Positions 29,105 through 37,712 of a stretch of 64,000 nucleotides of DNA are shown here, piece after piece; position 1 is the stretch's first letter, and each line of letters opens with the position of its first letter. Both the position numbers and the translations under genes were made by a program. Source of the DNA: Anaerolineales bacterium. GTDB lineage: Bacteria; Chloroflexota; Anaerolineae; Anaerolineales; Villigracilaceae. The DNA lies in the NCBI GenBank assembly GCA_014860805.1, contig JACZJB010000136.1, positions 36,948 through 100,947 of the forward strand. Reading direction: 5' to 3'. The notes under the pieces were generated by a model. The model was not told where the DNA came from, searched no databases, and was given only the letters and a program-made list of their open reading frames with translations.

Positions 29105-29159
29105 CTATTTTATGTTCTTTTGAAGGTTTTCTACAGAGCAGGTGTTTTAGCGATTGGAA

Positions 29160-30761
29160 TTATCTTTGCATTTGCAGCCATAGATAGGAATATGGCTGAA
29201 GCGTCAGATTCTCGGCGATGATGTATTTTTGTTGCGCGAACAGGTCCAGATAATTTTGTTGAAATTTCTTTGGAAGCATCATCGATTCGGCAGATCCGCT
29301 CAGGTTGTTGAGGATTAGCATGGTGTCTTCTTCGTGTTGGCGGATATAGGCTGCTACTGCGGGATTGCCTGTTTCGATCCATTCCATCTGACTGCTTCCA
29401 AAGGCGGCGTGTTTTTTGCGGATGGCGATCATTCGCTTTATGGAGTTGAACAATGAATCAGGATCATCGATCTGGCTGGCAACATTGATATTTTGATACC
29501 CCAGTTTTCCTTTGACAAGTTCCGAATATGGCTCGTTGATGGAAAACCCCGCATTTGGAGAGTCGTCCCATTGCATGGGCGTGCGGACGCCGTTGCGATC
29601 GGGTAGATCAAGGTTGTCGCCCATACCGATCTCGTCGCCGTAATAGATGATTGGGGAGCCCGGCAGGGTGAACAGCAGTGAATTGGCAAGTTCAATTTTG
29701 CGACGATCATTATCGAGCAGGGGAGCGAGGCGGCGGCGTATGCCAAGGTTTAGTTTCATGCGCGGTTCGTAGGCGTACTGTTCCCACATCCACTGGCGTT
29801 CTTCGGGTGTGACCATTTCCAGGGTGAGTTCATCATGGTTGCGGAGGAAGGTGCACCATTGGCAGTTCTCAGGGATGGGCGGTGTGCGCCGCATAATTTC
29901 CGCCATATCTTCAAAGCGCCCCTTTTTGAGAGCCATGTAAATGCGCGGCATGATCGGGAAGTGGAATCCCATGTGGAATTCATCGCCGTCTCCGAAGTAT
30001 GGACGAACATCCTCGGGCCATTGATTCGCTTCGCAAAGCAGGATGCGCCCAGGATAGTGCTCATCCATAAATGAACGCAATTTTTTCAGGTAGATATGGG
30101 TTTCTGGCAGGTTTTCACAGTTGGTGCCTTCACGCTCAAACAGGTAGGGAACTGCATCAGCACGGAAGCCATCAATTCCCAGGTCCAGCCAGAAGCGTGC
30201 GACATTGAGCATTTCCTCCTGCACTTTGGGATTATCAAAATTCAAATCAGGCTGGCTGGCATAAAAACGATGCCAGTAGTATTGTCCCGTCTTTTCATCC
30301 CATGTCCAGTTGGATATTTCGGTATCCAAAAAGATGATGCGCGCATCCTTATACTTTTGGTTTGTATCGCTCCAGACATAGTAATCGCGATAGGGTGAAT
30401 TGCGATCGGAGCGGGATGCCTGGAACCAGGGATGGGCATCCGATGTATGATTCAGCACAAGGTCCATGACGATGCGGATGCTTCGCTGATGGGCGGCTTC
30501 GATCAACTCCTTTAGATCATCCAGCGAGCCATAGGTTTTATCCACATTGTAATAATCAGCAATATCGTAGCCGTCATCCTTCAACGGCGAAGGATAGATG
30601 GGCATGATCCAAATGCAATCTACGCCGAGCGTTTGCAGGTATTCCAGCTTTTCAGTAAGCCCGCGCAAATCGCCGCGGCCGTCACCGTTGCTGTCTTTAA
30701 AAGCACGCACAGAAATTTCATAAAATACGGCGTTCTTGTACCAGAGAGTTGTATCCATCAT
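29160..30761 (-). CDS. treS: Trehalose synthase (maltose alpha-D-glucosyltransferase), GH13
   Basis: A 533-residue GH13 enzyme that interconverts maltose and trehalose. It starts with the TreS-type [40 protein letters not shown] segment. The four GH13 regions are visible: [10 protein letters not shown] (about 98-107), [10 protein letters not shown] with the nucleophile Asp near 199, [12 protein letters not shown] with the acid Glu near 244, and [13 protein letters not shown] with the transition-state Asp near 310. A C-terminal beta domain follows. No fused maltokinase is present. It begins six bases after the glycosidase stop. No strong ribosome site is visible, so translation may depend on coupling to the upstream gene. 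Confidence 0.93.
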   Translation of the reverse strand: MMDTTLWYKNAVFYEISVRAFKDSNGDGRGDLRGLTEKLEYLQTLGVDCIWIMPIYPSPLKDDGYDIADYYNVDKTYGSLDDLKELIEAAHQRSIRIVMDLVLNHTSDAHPWFQASRSDRNSPYRDYYVWSDTNQKYKDARIIFLDTEISNWTWDEKTGQYYWHRFYASQPDLNFDNPKVQEEMLNVARFWLDLGIDGFRADAVPYLFEREGTNCENLPETHIYLKKLRSFMDEHYPGRILLCEANQWPEDVRPYFGDGDEFHMGFHFPIMPRIYMALKKGRFEDMAEIMRRTPPIPENCQWCTFLRNHDELTLEMVTPEERQWMWEQYAYEPRMKLNLGIRRRLAPLLDNDRRKIELANSLLFTLPGSPIIYYGDEIGMGDNLDLPDRNGVRTPMQWDDSPNAGFSINEPYSELVKGKLGYQNINVASQIDDPDSLFNSIKRMIAIRKKHAAFGSSQMEWIETGNPAVAAYIRQHEEDTMLILNNLSGSAESMMLPKKFQQNYLDLFAQQKYIIAENLTLQPYSYLWLQMQR

Positions 30762-30767
30762 AAGATT

Positions 30768-32525
30768 TTATTTGACCGAGTTTCCAGTATTTTCCTGAAT
30801 CGCAAGTTCGATGAAGACCGCTGCGCTCCACCCGAAAATTGGTGCGGCGGATTTGGGCGGTTCTCCCGTTTGAGAGTTGTAGTATTCGCGGATGCCCGGC
30901 TGATTTGCGATCAGGTTTAATGTTTTTTCGCGCAGTTCGTTTGCAAGCTGATATTCGCCAATGGTTTGCAACGCTTCGACAAAAAAATAATTGATGTTGG
31001 CCCAGATGGGACCGCGCCACATTTTGTCGGGGCTGTAGGCTGGGTCGTTGTACGCGACAGTAGGGATGCCAAACCTGCCCAGGAATTCAGACGGGTCTTG
31101 CAAGTGGGCGAGCAATTGTTTTGTGATTTCTTTCGGAAGTTGACCGGTCCACAACGGATAGAGGTTGAAAGGCGTTGTGACAGGGATGGGCTTTTCGTTG
31201 TGTAGAGCCTGGAAGATTCCTGCTTCTTCATCCCAAAGATGTTCGATCATGCGCTTTGTAAGTGCCTCAGCTTTTTGTTTCCATTGTCTTGCCTCATCGG
31301 TTTTTCCGATGATTGCGGCGATTTCTGCCAGCGAATTCATTTGAATCACCAGGTAGGTGTTGATGTCCGGCGATTCAACAGGCATGCCATGATCCCAAAG
31401 TGGGCTGTTATCCAATCCCGATGAATAAGGATGCGTGTATTGCACAATTCCATCTTTGTCGTCATCATTATGGTCGAACCACCAGGCATTCCACCGTACG
31501 AGCGGTTCATAGATTTCCTGCAAGAAATCCGCGTTGGGGTCTGATGTATGAATTTTCAAGGCTGCCCATGCCATAATGGGAGGTTTCGTAACGCGTGCGT
31601 GGATTGGATGATTGATTTCTGATACGACGCCTTCATCGAAAATTGCATCGGGAAGCATCCCATCCGTCAGTTGATTTGCAAGCATCACGCGGATTTGATC
31701 GCGCGCAAGCTGCGGATCAATGTGGCGGAAAGCAATAGCATGCAGGGCGCTATCCCATAGCCAGGCGCCAACATAAAACGCCTTGGTCGGCATCATGGCT
31801 TCGTATTTGACATAGCCCGATGGACTGACAAGATTATTTGCCATAACCCACAACGCATACGCGTATTTTTCGCGTCTTGACTCGCTGACAACCGGTGCGC
31901 GCTCGAACCAGTTGTCCCAACGGATTTGAGCAGCCTTGTGCACGCTGGAGAATGGCAGTGATGGGGGAGCACCATCATCACCAATGTGAAGAGTGATCGA
32001 GCTGTCTTCCTCTGCTCGAACGATGAATGTGATCATGTGACCATCTTCATCTACGCGGGTCTGGTGGGTGACCACGGTGCCATTGCTCACGCTGTATGCC
32101 GCTTCACGGACATGCCGCAATTCTCCGCCGGTCTCTGTCTTGAGCCAGTGAATTGGCCGTATTCGAAAACGCATCCCGACAGTTTTATGGTCTGGGAGAC
32201 CAATTGCCAGCGTAGTTTCATCTTGAAAGACCAGGCGGAATTCTCCGGCGCTGGTTTGAAGCGTCAACATTTCAGGTGATGTGGATGTCTTAAATTCGAG
32301 CAGGTTCGCGTGTTCGTCCACAAAAGACAGGTCATCGATGAACGGCGGGCGATGCAGATAACTTTCGATGCCCGGTTCCACTTTGATAAGCCGCTCTGCG
32401 AGTTTTATGTATAAAGTTGATTTATCGCGATGTTGATAAACCAGCAGGCGCGAACCTCGATCACTGAAAGGGACGTTTTTAATGTCGATCTGGTCTTGCA
32501 GGAGTTTTCGTAATGAAATATCCAA
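30768..32525 (-). CDS. Trehalase/GH63-like (alpha/alpha)6 glycosidase
   Basis: A 585-residue cytosolic protein (no signal peptide) with an N-terminal beta-rich domain (about 1-200) and a C-terminal (alpha/alpha)6 barrel of the MGH1/GH63/GH37 type. Barrel landmarks are GAWLWDSALHAIAFRHID, PPIMAWAALKIH, DGIVQYTHPYSSGLDNSPLWD, ESPDINTYLVIQMNSLAEIA and MWRGPIWANINYFFVEALQ. It probably hydrolyses an alpha-glucoside such as trehalose, a maltoside or glucosylglycerate. The operon context (TreS, sugar importer) favours the first two. The start codon is TTG at 32525. The AAAGGA ribosome site lies in the last codons of the permease gene, and the permease stop abuts the start, so coupling is tight. No ATG occurs in the first 80 codons. 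Confidence 0.8.
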   Translation of the reverse strand: MDISLRKLLQDQIDIKNVPFSDRGSRLLVYQHRDKSTLYIKLAERLIKVEPGIESYLHRPPFIDDLSFVDEHANLLEFKTSTSPEMLTLQTSAGEFRLVFQDETTLAIGLPDHKTVGMRFRIRPIHWLKTETGGELRHVREAAYSVSNGTVVTHQTRVDEDGHMITFIVRAEEDSSITLHIGDDGAPPSLPFSSVHKAAQIRWDNWFERAPVVSESRREKYAYALWVMANNLVSPSGYVKYEAMMPTKAFYVGAWLWDSALHAIAFRHIDPQLARDQIRVMLANQLTDGMLPDAIFDEGVVSEINHPIHARVTKPPIMAWAALKIHTSDPNADFLQEIYEPLVRWNAWWFDHNDDDKDGIVQYTHPYSSGLDNSPLWDHGMPVESPDINTYLVIQMNSLAEIAAIIGKTDEARQWKQKAEALTKRMIEHLWDEEAGIFQALHNEKPIPVTTPFNLYPLWTGQLPKEITKQLLAHLQDPSEFLGRFGIPTVAYNDPAYSPDKMWRGPIWANINYFFVEALQTIGEYQLANELREKTLNLIANQPGIREYYNSQTGEPPKSAAPIFGWSAAVFIELAIQENTGNSVK

Positions 32526-33710
32526 TTATCCTTTGACCGCGCCTGCCATCATGCCGCGTACGAAGTAACGCTGGAAGGCGAAGAATACAATCATCGGCAG
32601 CAGCATGGAAAGGAACGCGGAGGCAGTCAGCAAGTGCCAGCCAGCACCGAGGGATGTCACCATGTTGCTAATTTGATAGGTCATAACCGGGGTGGTGCCG
32701 CCCAAAAATACCAGGGCAACCAGCAGGTCATTCCAAACCCATAGGAATTGGAAAATTCCAAGCGAAGCTATGGCTGGCATGGCCAGCGGAATGACCAACT
32801 TCGTAAATGCAGTCCAGTGAGAGGCGCCGTCGAGATACGCAGCTTCAAAAAGATCGCTGGGCAGGGAGCCAAGGAAGTTGCGCATTAAATAAATCGCATA
32901 CGGCATACCAAAACCGGTGTGAAAGAGCCAGACTCCCAGGAATGTGCCGTTCAATCCCATCTGGGCATACAACCGTGAGATTGGAACCAATGTCATCTGG
33001 AGGGGGACAACTTGAAGTCCGACAAGGATGGCAAATAAAATAAAGCGTCCTTTGAAATGCATCCAGGCAAAGGCATACCCGGCGAATGCGGCAAACAGGA
33101 TCGGAAGAATCGTTGCGGGTATCGTGATGAAAAGGCTGTTTAGAAAAGCGCGTCCCATGCCGCGTGGATTTAACAAATCGCTGGCATCGCATTTGAGATC
33201 CAGAGATTGCGCGTTTTCGCTGCAATCCTGCAGATAGCTGTTTCTGCCGCGATAGCCGACCAACGCGTCTACATAGTTGCTGGTTGTAAAGCGAGAAGAG
33301 ACCTCTCCCGAAGAGGCGCCTCGCAGGTAGGATGCAATGTCCGCAGCTTCTTGTGAAGTGGGAAGCGGGATATCGCCCATGTGAGGCTTGCCATCAATGT
33401 CTTTGCGCAGAAGCGCCAGTAATTGCAGTGAACGCGGGTATTTGGCGGTCAACTCCGGGTTGGATAAATCCGCTTGTGGGATGGTTTTTCCATCTGCTCC
33501 ATGGCAGGCGGCACATGATTGAATATAGGGGGCGTTTGCTTCCTGGGAGGAGAATACTGTCCACCATCCCGTTGTGTTTACATCCTGTACCGGGCGAATG
33601 GAGGTGATCAATAGGCCAAATGTTGGAACGACCCAGATGAGGATCGTAAATATGACAATGAAGTGGGTCGGAATTCTGCCCAAGACACGGTTGATCTTGT
33701 CGCGTTTCAT
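32526..33710 (-). CDS. MalG-type sugar ABC permease with an inserted cytochrome c domain
   Basis: A 394-residue permease of a CUT1-type importer. TM1 is at about 16-37, and four or five further segments start at about 190. The EAA loop is ...SDLFEAAYLDGASHWTAFTKLVIPLAMP. Between the usual GWWTVF and the NPRGMGRAFLNSLFITIPAT of TM2 lies an insert of about 130 residues in the same frame. Residues 57-131 read as a class-I (cbb3-type) cytochrome c: CAACH at 66-70 followed by GADGK, a Met at 111 in HMGDIPL, and a C-terminal EAADIASYLRG helix. Two more cysteines (163, 174) follow. The loop should face outside, where heme c is attached. The gene overlaps malF-type gene 33707 by four bases and abuts the glycosidase. 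Transport function is sure; heme binding is inferred. Confidence 0.85.
   Translation of the reverse strand: MKRDKINRVLGRIPTHFIVIFTILIWVVPTFGLLITSIRPVQDVNTTGWWTVFSSQEANAPYIQSCAACHGADGKTIPQADLSNPELTAKYPRSLQLLALLRKDIDGKPHMGDIPLPTSQEAADIASYLRGASSGEVSSRFTTSNYVDALVGYRGRNSYLQDCSENAQSLDLKCDASDLLNPRGMGRAFLNSLFITIPATILPILFAAFAGYAFAWMHFKGRFILFAILVGLQVVPLQMTLVPISRLYAQMGLNGTFLGVWLFHTGFGMPYAIYLMRNFLGSLPSDLFEAAYLDGASHWTAFTKLVIPLAMPAIASLGIFQFLWVWNDLLVALVFLGGTTPVMTYQISNMVTSLGAGWHLLTASAFLSMLLPMIVFFAFQRYFVRGMMAGAVKG
33501..33515 (-). other. Heme c attachment motif CAACH in the permease
   Basis: Codons 66-70 of the permease encode Cys-Ala-Ala-Cys-His. The probable distal ligand Met111 is encoded at 33378-33380. 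The spacing of about 41 residues between His and Met, and the GDIP-type context after Met, fit small class-I cytochromes c. Confidence 0.75.
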
Positions 33711-34669
33711 CGCATCGCCTCCTGTGCCAGAAATCTTTTGATGTTGTAGTAAATAAAGGGAATGATGGCGATCACAAGAATAACCGCCACAGCGGTACCA
33801 CGGCCCATGTTGAAGTTTTTATACATTTCGGTGTACATACGGTTGGCGATCACATTTGTGCCGAAATTACCGCCGGTCATTACATAAACGATATCAAATA
33901 ATTTCAGAACGTTGATGACCATGGTTGTGATCACCACTAAAATTGTCGGCATGATGATCGGGACCATGATTTTCCAGAATGCGGTCCATTCAGTGGCGCC
34001 ATCCACGCGTGCCGCTTCAAGGATTTCGTCGGGCACGGATTTTAATGCGGCGGAAAGGATCGTCATGCAGAACCCGGTCCACATCCAAATACCCACAACG
34101 ATTAACATCAAGGTGTTGACGCCCGGTGTGGACAGCCACGAAACGGGTTTGCCCCCGAGACTGGTAATGATCGAATTCAACAGGCCGATCTGAACTTGCT
34201 GTGTACCGTAGTCGTAGACGAATTTCCAGATGATCCCAGCTCCGACGAACGAAACAGCCATGGGCATGAAAATGATCGCCTTTGCCAGGGCTTCATATTT
34301 CACCCGATCTGCCAGCACCGCGAACGCGAGTCCAATTGATACGGTTCCTGTCGTCATCAGGAATATCCATTTGATATTATTTCCAAAGGATGACTTCCAG
34401 AATGTTTCCCAAAAGGACTTAAATGAGGTGAAGTCGAATTCAGATGTTAACGCGTAACGATAGTTTTCAAAGACGCCCCAACAGGCTTTGCCGGCTGCGC
34501 AGGTTGTCGCCGCAGATGCGGTACCATCCCCGTTCTTAAAGCTGAGAGCGACTGTATTTATCATTGGATAAACAATAAAGAAAGACATGACCAATAGCGC
34601 GGGCAATAAATATAGCCAGGGTGCGATAAGACCCTGCTTCATGATCTTGGGGATGTTTTGGGACGCCAT
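33707..34669 (-). CDS. MalF-type sugar ABC transporter permease
   Basis: A 320-residue membrane subunit with about six transmembrane segments, starting after a short cytosolic tail (MASQNIPKIMKQGLIAPWLYLLPALLVMSFFIVYPM). The EAA loop that contacts the ATPase is DEILEAARVDGATEWTAFWKIMVPIIMP. The first external loop carries a cysteine pair in TTCAAGKACWG, which is unusual and faces the cytochrome-bearing loop of the partner permease. AGGAGG lies just before the ATG, directly after a terminator-like hairpin. No ATP-binding subunit is encoded in this operon, so a shared MsmX/MalK-type ATPase elsewhere must serve it. Confidence 0.92.
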   Translation of the reverse strand: MASQNIPKIMKQGLIAPWLYLLPALLVMSFFIVYPMINTVALSFKNGDGTASAATTCAAGKACWGVFENYRYALTSEFDFTSFKSFWETFWKSSFGNNIKWIFLMTTGTVSIGLAFAVLADRVKYEALAKAIIFMPMAVSFVGAGIIWKFVYDYGTQQVQIGLLNSIITSLGGKPVSWLSTPGVNTLMLIVVGIWMWTGFCMTILSAALKSVPDEILEAARVDGATEWTAFWKIMVPIIMPTILVVITTMVINVLKLFDIVYVMTGGNFGTNVIANRMYTEMYKNFNMGRGTAVAVILVIAIIPFIYYNIKRFLAQEAMR

Positions 34670-34688
34670 AGGGGGTACCTCCTAAAAA

Positions 34689-34718
34689 GATTGGGGATGC
34701 TTCAAGGCATCCCCAATC
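34689..34718 (-). terminator. Attenuator hairpin between binding protein and MalF-type permease
   Basis: A perfect 12-bp stem (GATTGGGGATGC with its inverse) and a six-base loop are followed on the minus strand by TCTTTTT and then at once by the AGGAGG of the permease. It begins 16 bp after the binding-protein stop codon. A partial terminator here would lower permease expression relative to binding protein. Confidence 0.8.
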
Positions 34719-34734
34719 CATATGACGATAGTAC

Positions 34735-36027
34735 TTACTTTAATGCTTCAGCTTGCACAGCAGCCGCATCGCTCAATGCTTTATCCAGATCGCCGCCGTT
34801 CAAATACTCTACGATGGCTTTCCATTCGGCGTTTCCGAAGCCGCCGGGAATGGTGTCGCCAATATCGGGAGTGAAGCCTTTTGTTTCGGCGAGAGCCTGC
34901 CCAAGTTTTTGTAATGCAGGATCAACGTAGTTGCCGTTTGCGCCTTTGTTGGGTGATAAACCGAACGTTGCTTTTGCCCAATTGGCTCCTCCCTCTGTTG
35001 AGGAAAGATAAGCCACCAGTGCTTTTACAGCTGGTTTGTCGCTAAAGGCCATCATCCAGTCCGCACCGCCTTGCAAACCTTGAGCTCCAGGGACGATAAA
35101 GAAATCGTAATCAGTACCCTGCTTGAGGTCGGGGAACTGAGCCGCGATATTTCCGCCGGCAAAACCTGACTGCTTGACCATCATGGCTTCTGCTGGATCA
35201 GAGAAGGGCTTGAAGATCGCATCGCCGAAGCTGGTTGAGAGGGTGCCTTCGGCGCCGCCAACAGCATATTTCGGATCTGTTGCCCATTTTCCATAGGTTT
35301 CATAAGCAAGCTTTACGCCCGGATCATTGTAGGGGATGCTGCCATCCAAAATACCCATTACATAGTCTGGGCCCTGTTGCACAAGCAGAATATCCTGAAT
35401 GAAGTCCGATGCGGTCCAACCTGTTGCATCACCTGACTCAATTCCCATACTCCAGGGAACGTTTCCGTCGGCAGCCATCTTTTCCACAAGTGCATCCAAT
35501 TCATCCCATGTTGCAGGGACCGTGTATCCCAAGGCTTCGAAGTTTGCCGGGCTGTACCAGATGATCGTCTTTACATCGGCTTTGATGGGCAAGCCAAGCC
35601 ATTTGCCGTCAATGGTGCCGGGGGTGATGAAAAATTCCGCATAATTAGCGCGGTTTGCGCCCAGATCATCCATGCTAATCAGTTTATCCTGATACTGCAC
35701 CAGTTGAGCCACATTCCAGAATGCAATATCAGGCGGGGTGCCGGCCTGGACGCGGGTATCCAATAACGCCTGATCACGAGTGGATTCTGGCTTCAGTACG
35801 ATGCCGCAGGCATCTACAAATGGTTGCAGCACCTGGTTCAAGTTCGTCTCTTCCACGCCTGACCATTGGTAAAGCATGCTAATTTCATCGCCAGGTTGAG
35901 CCCCCATACACATTTCGGATTGCGCAGCAGGAGCCTCGGTCATGGCGGGGGCCGCACTACCACAGGCAGTTAACAACATGGCGGTTACAACGAACAAGGC
36001 AAAGGTTTGCCAAAAGAACTTTTTCAT
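34735..36027 (-). CDS. Sugar ABC transporter substrate-binding lipoprotein (CUT1 type)
   Basis: A 430-residue extracellular solute-binding protein, family 1 (MalE-like). The signal peptide MKKFFWQTFALFVVTAMLLTACG ends in the lipobox LTAC. The mature protein contains ISMLYQWSGVEETNLNQVLQPF, TRVQAGTPPDIAFWNVAQLVQYQDKLISMDDLG and MMVKQSGFAGGNIAAQFPDLKQGTDYDFFIVPG, which follow the alpha-glucoside-binding pattern. A role in maltose or trehalose uptake is inferred from TreS in the operon. AAGGAGAG precedes the ATG. Expression is expected to be controlled by the operator at 36160-36173. Confidence 0.92.
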   Translation of the reverse strand: MKKFFWQTFALFVVTAMLLTACGSAAPAMTEAPAAQSEMCMGAQPGDEISMLYQWSGVEETNLNQVLQPFVDACGIVLKPESTRDQALLDTRVQAGTPPDIAFWNVAQLVQYQDKLISMDDLGANRANYAEFFITPGTIDGKWLGLPIKADVKTIIWYSPANFEALGYTVPATWDELDALVEKMAADGNVPWSMGIESGDATGWTASDFIQDILLVQQGPDYVMGILDGSIPYNDPGVKLAYETYGKWATDPKYAVGGAEGTLSTSFGDAIFKPFSDPAEAMMVKQSGFAGGNIAAQFPDLKQGTDYDFFIVPGAQGLQGGADWMMAFSDKPAVKALVAYLSSTEGGANWAKATFGLSPNKGANGNYVDPALQKLGQALAETKGFTPDIGDTIPGGFGNAEWKAIVEYLNGGDLDKALSDAAAVQAEALK

Positions 36028-36159
36028 TCTTCTCTCCTTAATATTTCAGTACTTCATTATTATTGGTTGATATGTTGAATGGGGGATGAATCAATGCTGC
36101 CACACACCTCCTTTATACTGAATAATGGACTAGGCGGAACAGAATGAAAGACTTTTTCA

Positions 36160-36208
36160 TGAAAGCACTTTCATGAAGAAAGTATAGCATATCTTTCTTG
36201 AAAGTCAA
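36160..36208 (-). promoter_or_regulatory. Promoter and LacI operator of the second sugar operon
   Basis: On the minus strand, TTGACT (36203-36208) and TATACT (36181-36186) are 16 bp apart, a strong sigma-70-type promoter. TGAAAGCACTTTCA (36160-36173) lies just downstream, where a bound repressor blocks initiation. The same 14-bp operator in the opposite sense occurs at 37260-37273 in front of the regulator gene. Confidence 0.85.
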
Positions 36209-36245
36209 TAAGTTTATTAAAATTGATTTTTTACTTTATGCGATT

Positions 36246-37256
36246 TTAAGTGGTCAGACGTTCGATCAACTTTAAAGGAAGGTTGATATGTTGAAGCGGG
36301 CGCTCAGACTCACCGATGCGGGACAGCAGGATCTCGGCAGCCAGCCTTCCCGATTCATCCAAGTGCTGGCGGATGGTTGTTAAATCCACATGTTCTGCCA
36401 CATCAATGTCATCAAAACCGACCAGAGCCAGATCGTCCGGTATTCTTTTACCCATTTCCCTTGCAACTTTCATGACACTCATAGCCTGCATATCTGATGC
36501 TGCAAAAATTGCAGCAGGCGGTTTGGAAAGGCCGATTAATTCACGGGCAGCCTGGCGTGTCTCCATGGCTGTGTAAGGGGCGGAACGGATATAGGTTTTT
36601 GCCAATGAAAAGCCGGCATCCTGTAGCGCCTGCTTGTATCCCGTCAGACGGGATTTAATGGGATGAATTGCAAATCGTTCGGGGGGCTCAATATCCCCTA
36701 GAAATGCAAAACTTCTGTACCCTTTTTTGATGAGATGCTCCGCAACCAGACGTCCGCCGTTCATATCGTCGATCAAGATGCTGTTCAATTGCGGGTGGGA
36801 GTATTCGATCAACACAGTTTCCATGCCGCTTTTGGATAATCGCAGGGCATCCTGGTCTCCCATGGAGAGTGACATGATGATCAACCCATCGATATTCCTC
36901 ATTAGAGGAATGGAGGAGATATATCCCTGAAGATGGTCCATCGAGTCTACAGGGTAGATTACTAATTCATAATTGGCTTTCGATAGTGCAGACGCAACTC
37001 CCCGAAGCCTCTGGACAAATGAAGGAGCGGTAAAGAACGGCGTCAACACACCAATGCGGTCGGTATTCTGCAAGGCGCGGGCGCGGGCGTCTGCACGCGG
37101 AATGAATCCCAATTGGTCAATTGCATCCATCACGCGCTTGTGAGTTTCAGGATTGACCTTGTCCGGATCATTCAGTACGCGTGAAATAGTTGAAATACTT
37201 ACACCGGATTTTTTTGCTACATCGTAGATCGTTGGAGACTTCTTTTGAGCAGTCAT
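36246..37256 (-). CDS. LacI-family regulator of the trehalose/maltose-type operon
   Basis: A 336-residue repressor. The LacI HTH reads TIYDVAKKSGVSISTISRVLNDPDKV (about 9-34), and the hinge follows in LGFIPRADARARAL. The effector domain includes DRIGVLTPFFTAPSFVQRLRG, LVGFDDIDVAEHVDLTTIRQ and the C-terminal LPLKLIERLTT. It lies upstream of the binding-protein gene in the same orientation. Identical operators before this gene and before the transporter genes indicate autoregulation and control of the operon. No good ribosome site is visible because the operator lies just before the ATG. Confidence 0.93.
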   Translation of the reverse strand: MTAQKKSPTIYDVAKKSGVSISTISRVLNDPDKVNPETHKRVMDAIDQLGFIPRADARARALQNTDRIGVLTPFFTAPSFVQRLRGVASALSKANYELVIYPVDSMDHLQGYISSIPLMRNIDGLIIMSLSMGDQDALRLSKSGMETVLIEYSHPQLNSILIDDMNGGRLVAEHLIKKGYRSFAFLGDIEPPERFAIHPIKSRLTGYKQALQDAGFSLAKTYIRSAPYTAMETRQAARELIGLSKPPAAIFAASDMQAMSVMKVAREMGKRIPDDLALVGFDDIDVAEHVDLTTIRQHLDESGRLAAEILLSRIGESERPLQHINLPLKLIERLTT

Positions 37257-37259
37257 TGT

Positions 37260-37302
37260 TGAAAGTGCTTTCAGTTTAGCATATCGGCTTGCGAAGCGTC
37301 AA
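37260..37302 (-). promoter_or_regulatory. Promoter and operator of the second lacI gene
   Basis: On the minus strand, TTGACG (37297-37302) and TAAACT (37273-37278) are 18 bp apart. TGAAAGTGCTTTCA (37260-37273) follows directly and touches the -10 box. It is the exact complement of the operator at 36160. Confidence 0.75.
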
Positions 37303-37328
37303 TGTGAGATTTGAAGAGTCTCACCCTA

Positions 37329-37380
37329 CTGTCCACTTGACCAGTAAAAACTCCCCCGTTGGCAGGGGAGTTTTTACTTT
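37329..37380 (+). repeat. Two-hairpin repeat, copy 1
   Basis: This is the first copy of a repeat family built from a small CTRTCC...GGAYAG hairpin followed by a terminator-like hairpin with ACTCCCC and GGGGAGT arms and a T-run. Here the second stem is GTAAAAACTCCCC (37344-37356) with GGGGAGTTTTTAC (37365-37377). The first half is degenerate (CTGTCCACTTGACCAG). It lies before a plus-strand gene rather than after one. Confidence 0.75.
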
Positions 37381-37417
37381 CACGAACTTATGATGTGAAG
37401 GAAAAGGAGACTTCAAT

Positions 37418-37696
37418 ATGAATACGATTATCAGCATATCTGCATTCGCCATCTTGACCATTCTGTGGCTCGGATTTGGTTATGCCCTGGCTTTCAATCA
37501 AGCCGTCCTAGATACGGTCTGGCAATTCTTTCGCGGGATGCCGTTCGCGGTTCAAATAATCGTTGGATTTCTCATCCTCCCCATAGTCTTGGGATTATGG
37601 ATCTGGGAATCTTCCTGGCCCCTTTGGCTTCGCCTGATTCTCGTACTCGGGCTTGGATTCGCTACGATTTACACCTTCTTCCCGAAACAAACATAG
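37418..37696 (+). CDS. Small membrane protein of unknown function
   Basis: A 92-residue hydrophobic protein with three likely transmembrane segments (about 5-28, 45-65, 68-86) and a short charged C-terminus. No family was recognised. AAAGGAGAC lies about six bases before the ATG. It ends 16 bases before the alpha/beta hydrolase gene and is probably co-transcribed with it, so it may be an accessory membrane partner of that hydrolase. Confidence 0.65.
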   Translation: MNTIISISAFAILTILWLGFGYALAFNQAVLDTVWQFFRGMPFAVQIIVGFLILPIVLGLWIWESSWPLWLRLILVLGLGFATIYTFFPKQT

Positions 37697-37712
37697 AGCT
37701 TAAGGAATTGCA

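Larger units (their letters stand above)
28829..29159. other. 331-bp gap with giant-gene promoter and trehalose-operon terminator
   Basis: No ORF was seen. The gene-proximal part (28829-28975) is AT-rich and carries the promoter described at 28946-28973 and a GGAAGG ribosome site before the ATG at 28828. The distal part has an imperfect hairpin after treS. The middle, about 28980-29060, shows nothing recognisable. Confidence 0.7.

Noticed and set aside
33300-33530. The cytochrome c region as a separate gene or a frameshift artefact
   Set aside because: It is in one frame with permease sequence on both sides, has no internal stop and no start with ribosome site of its own.
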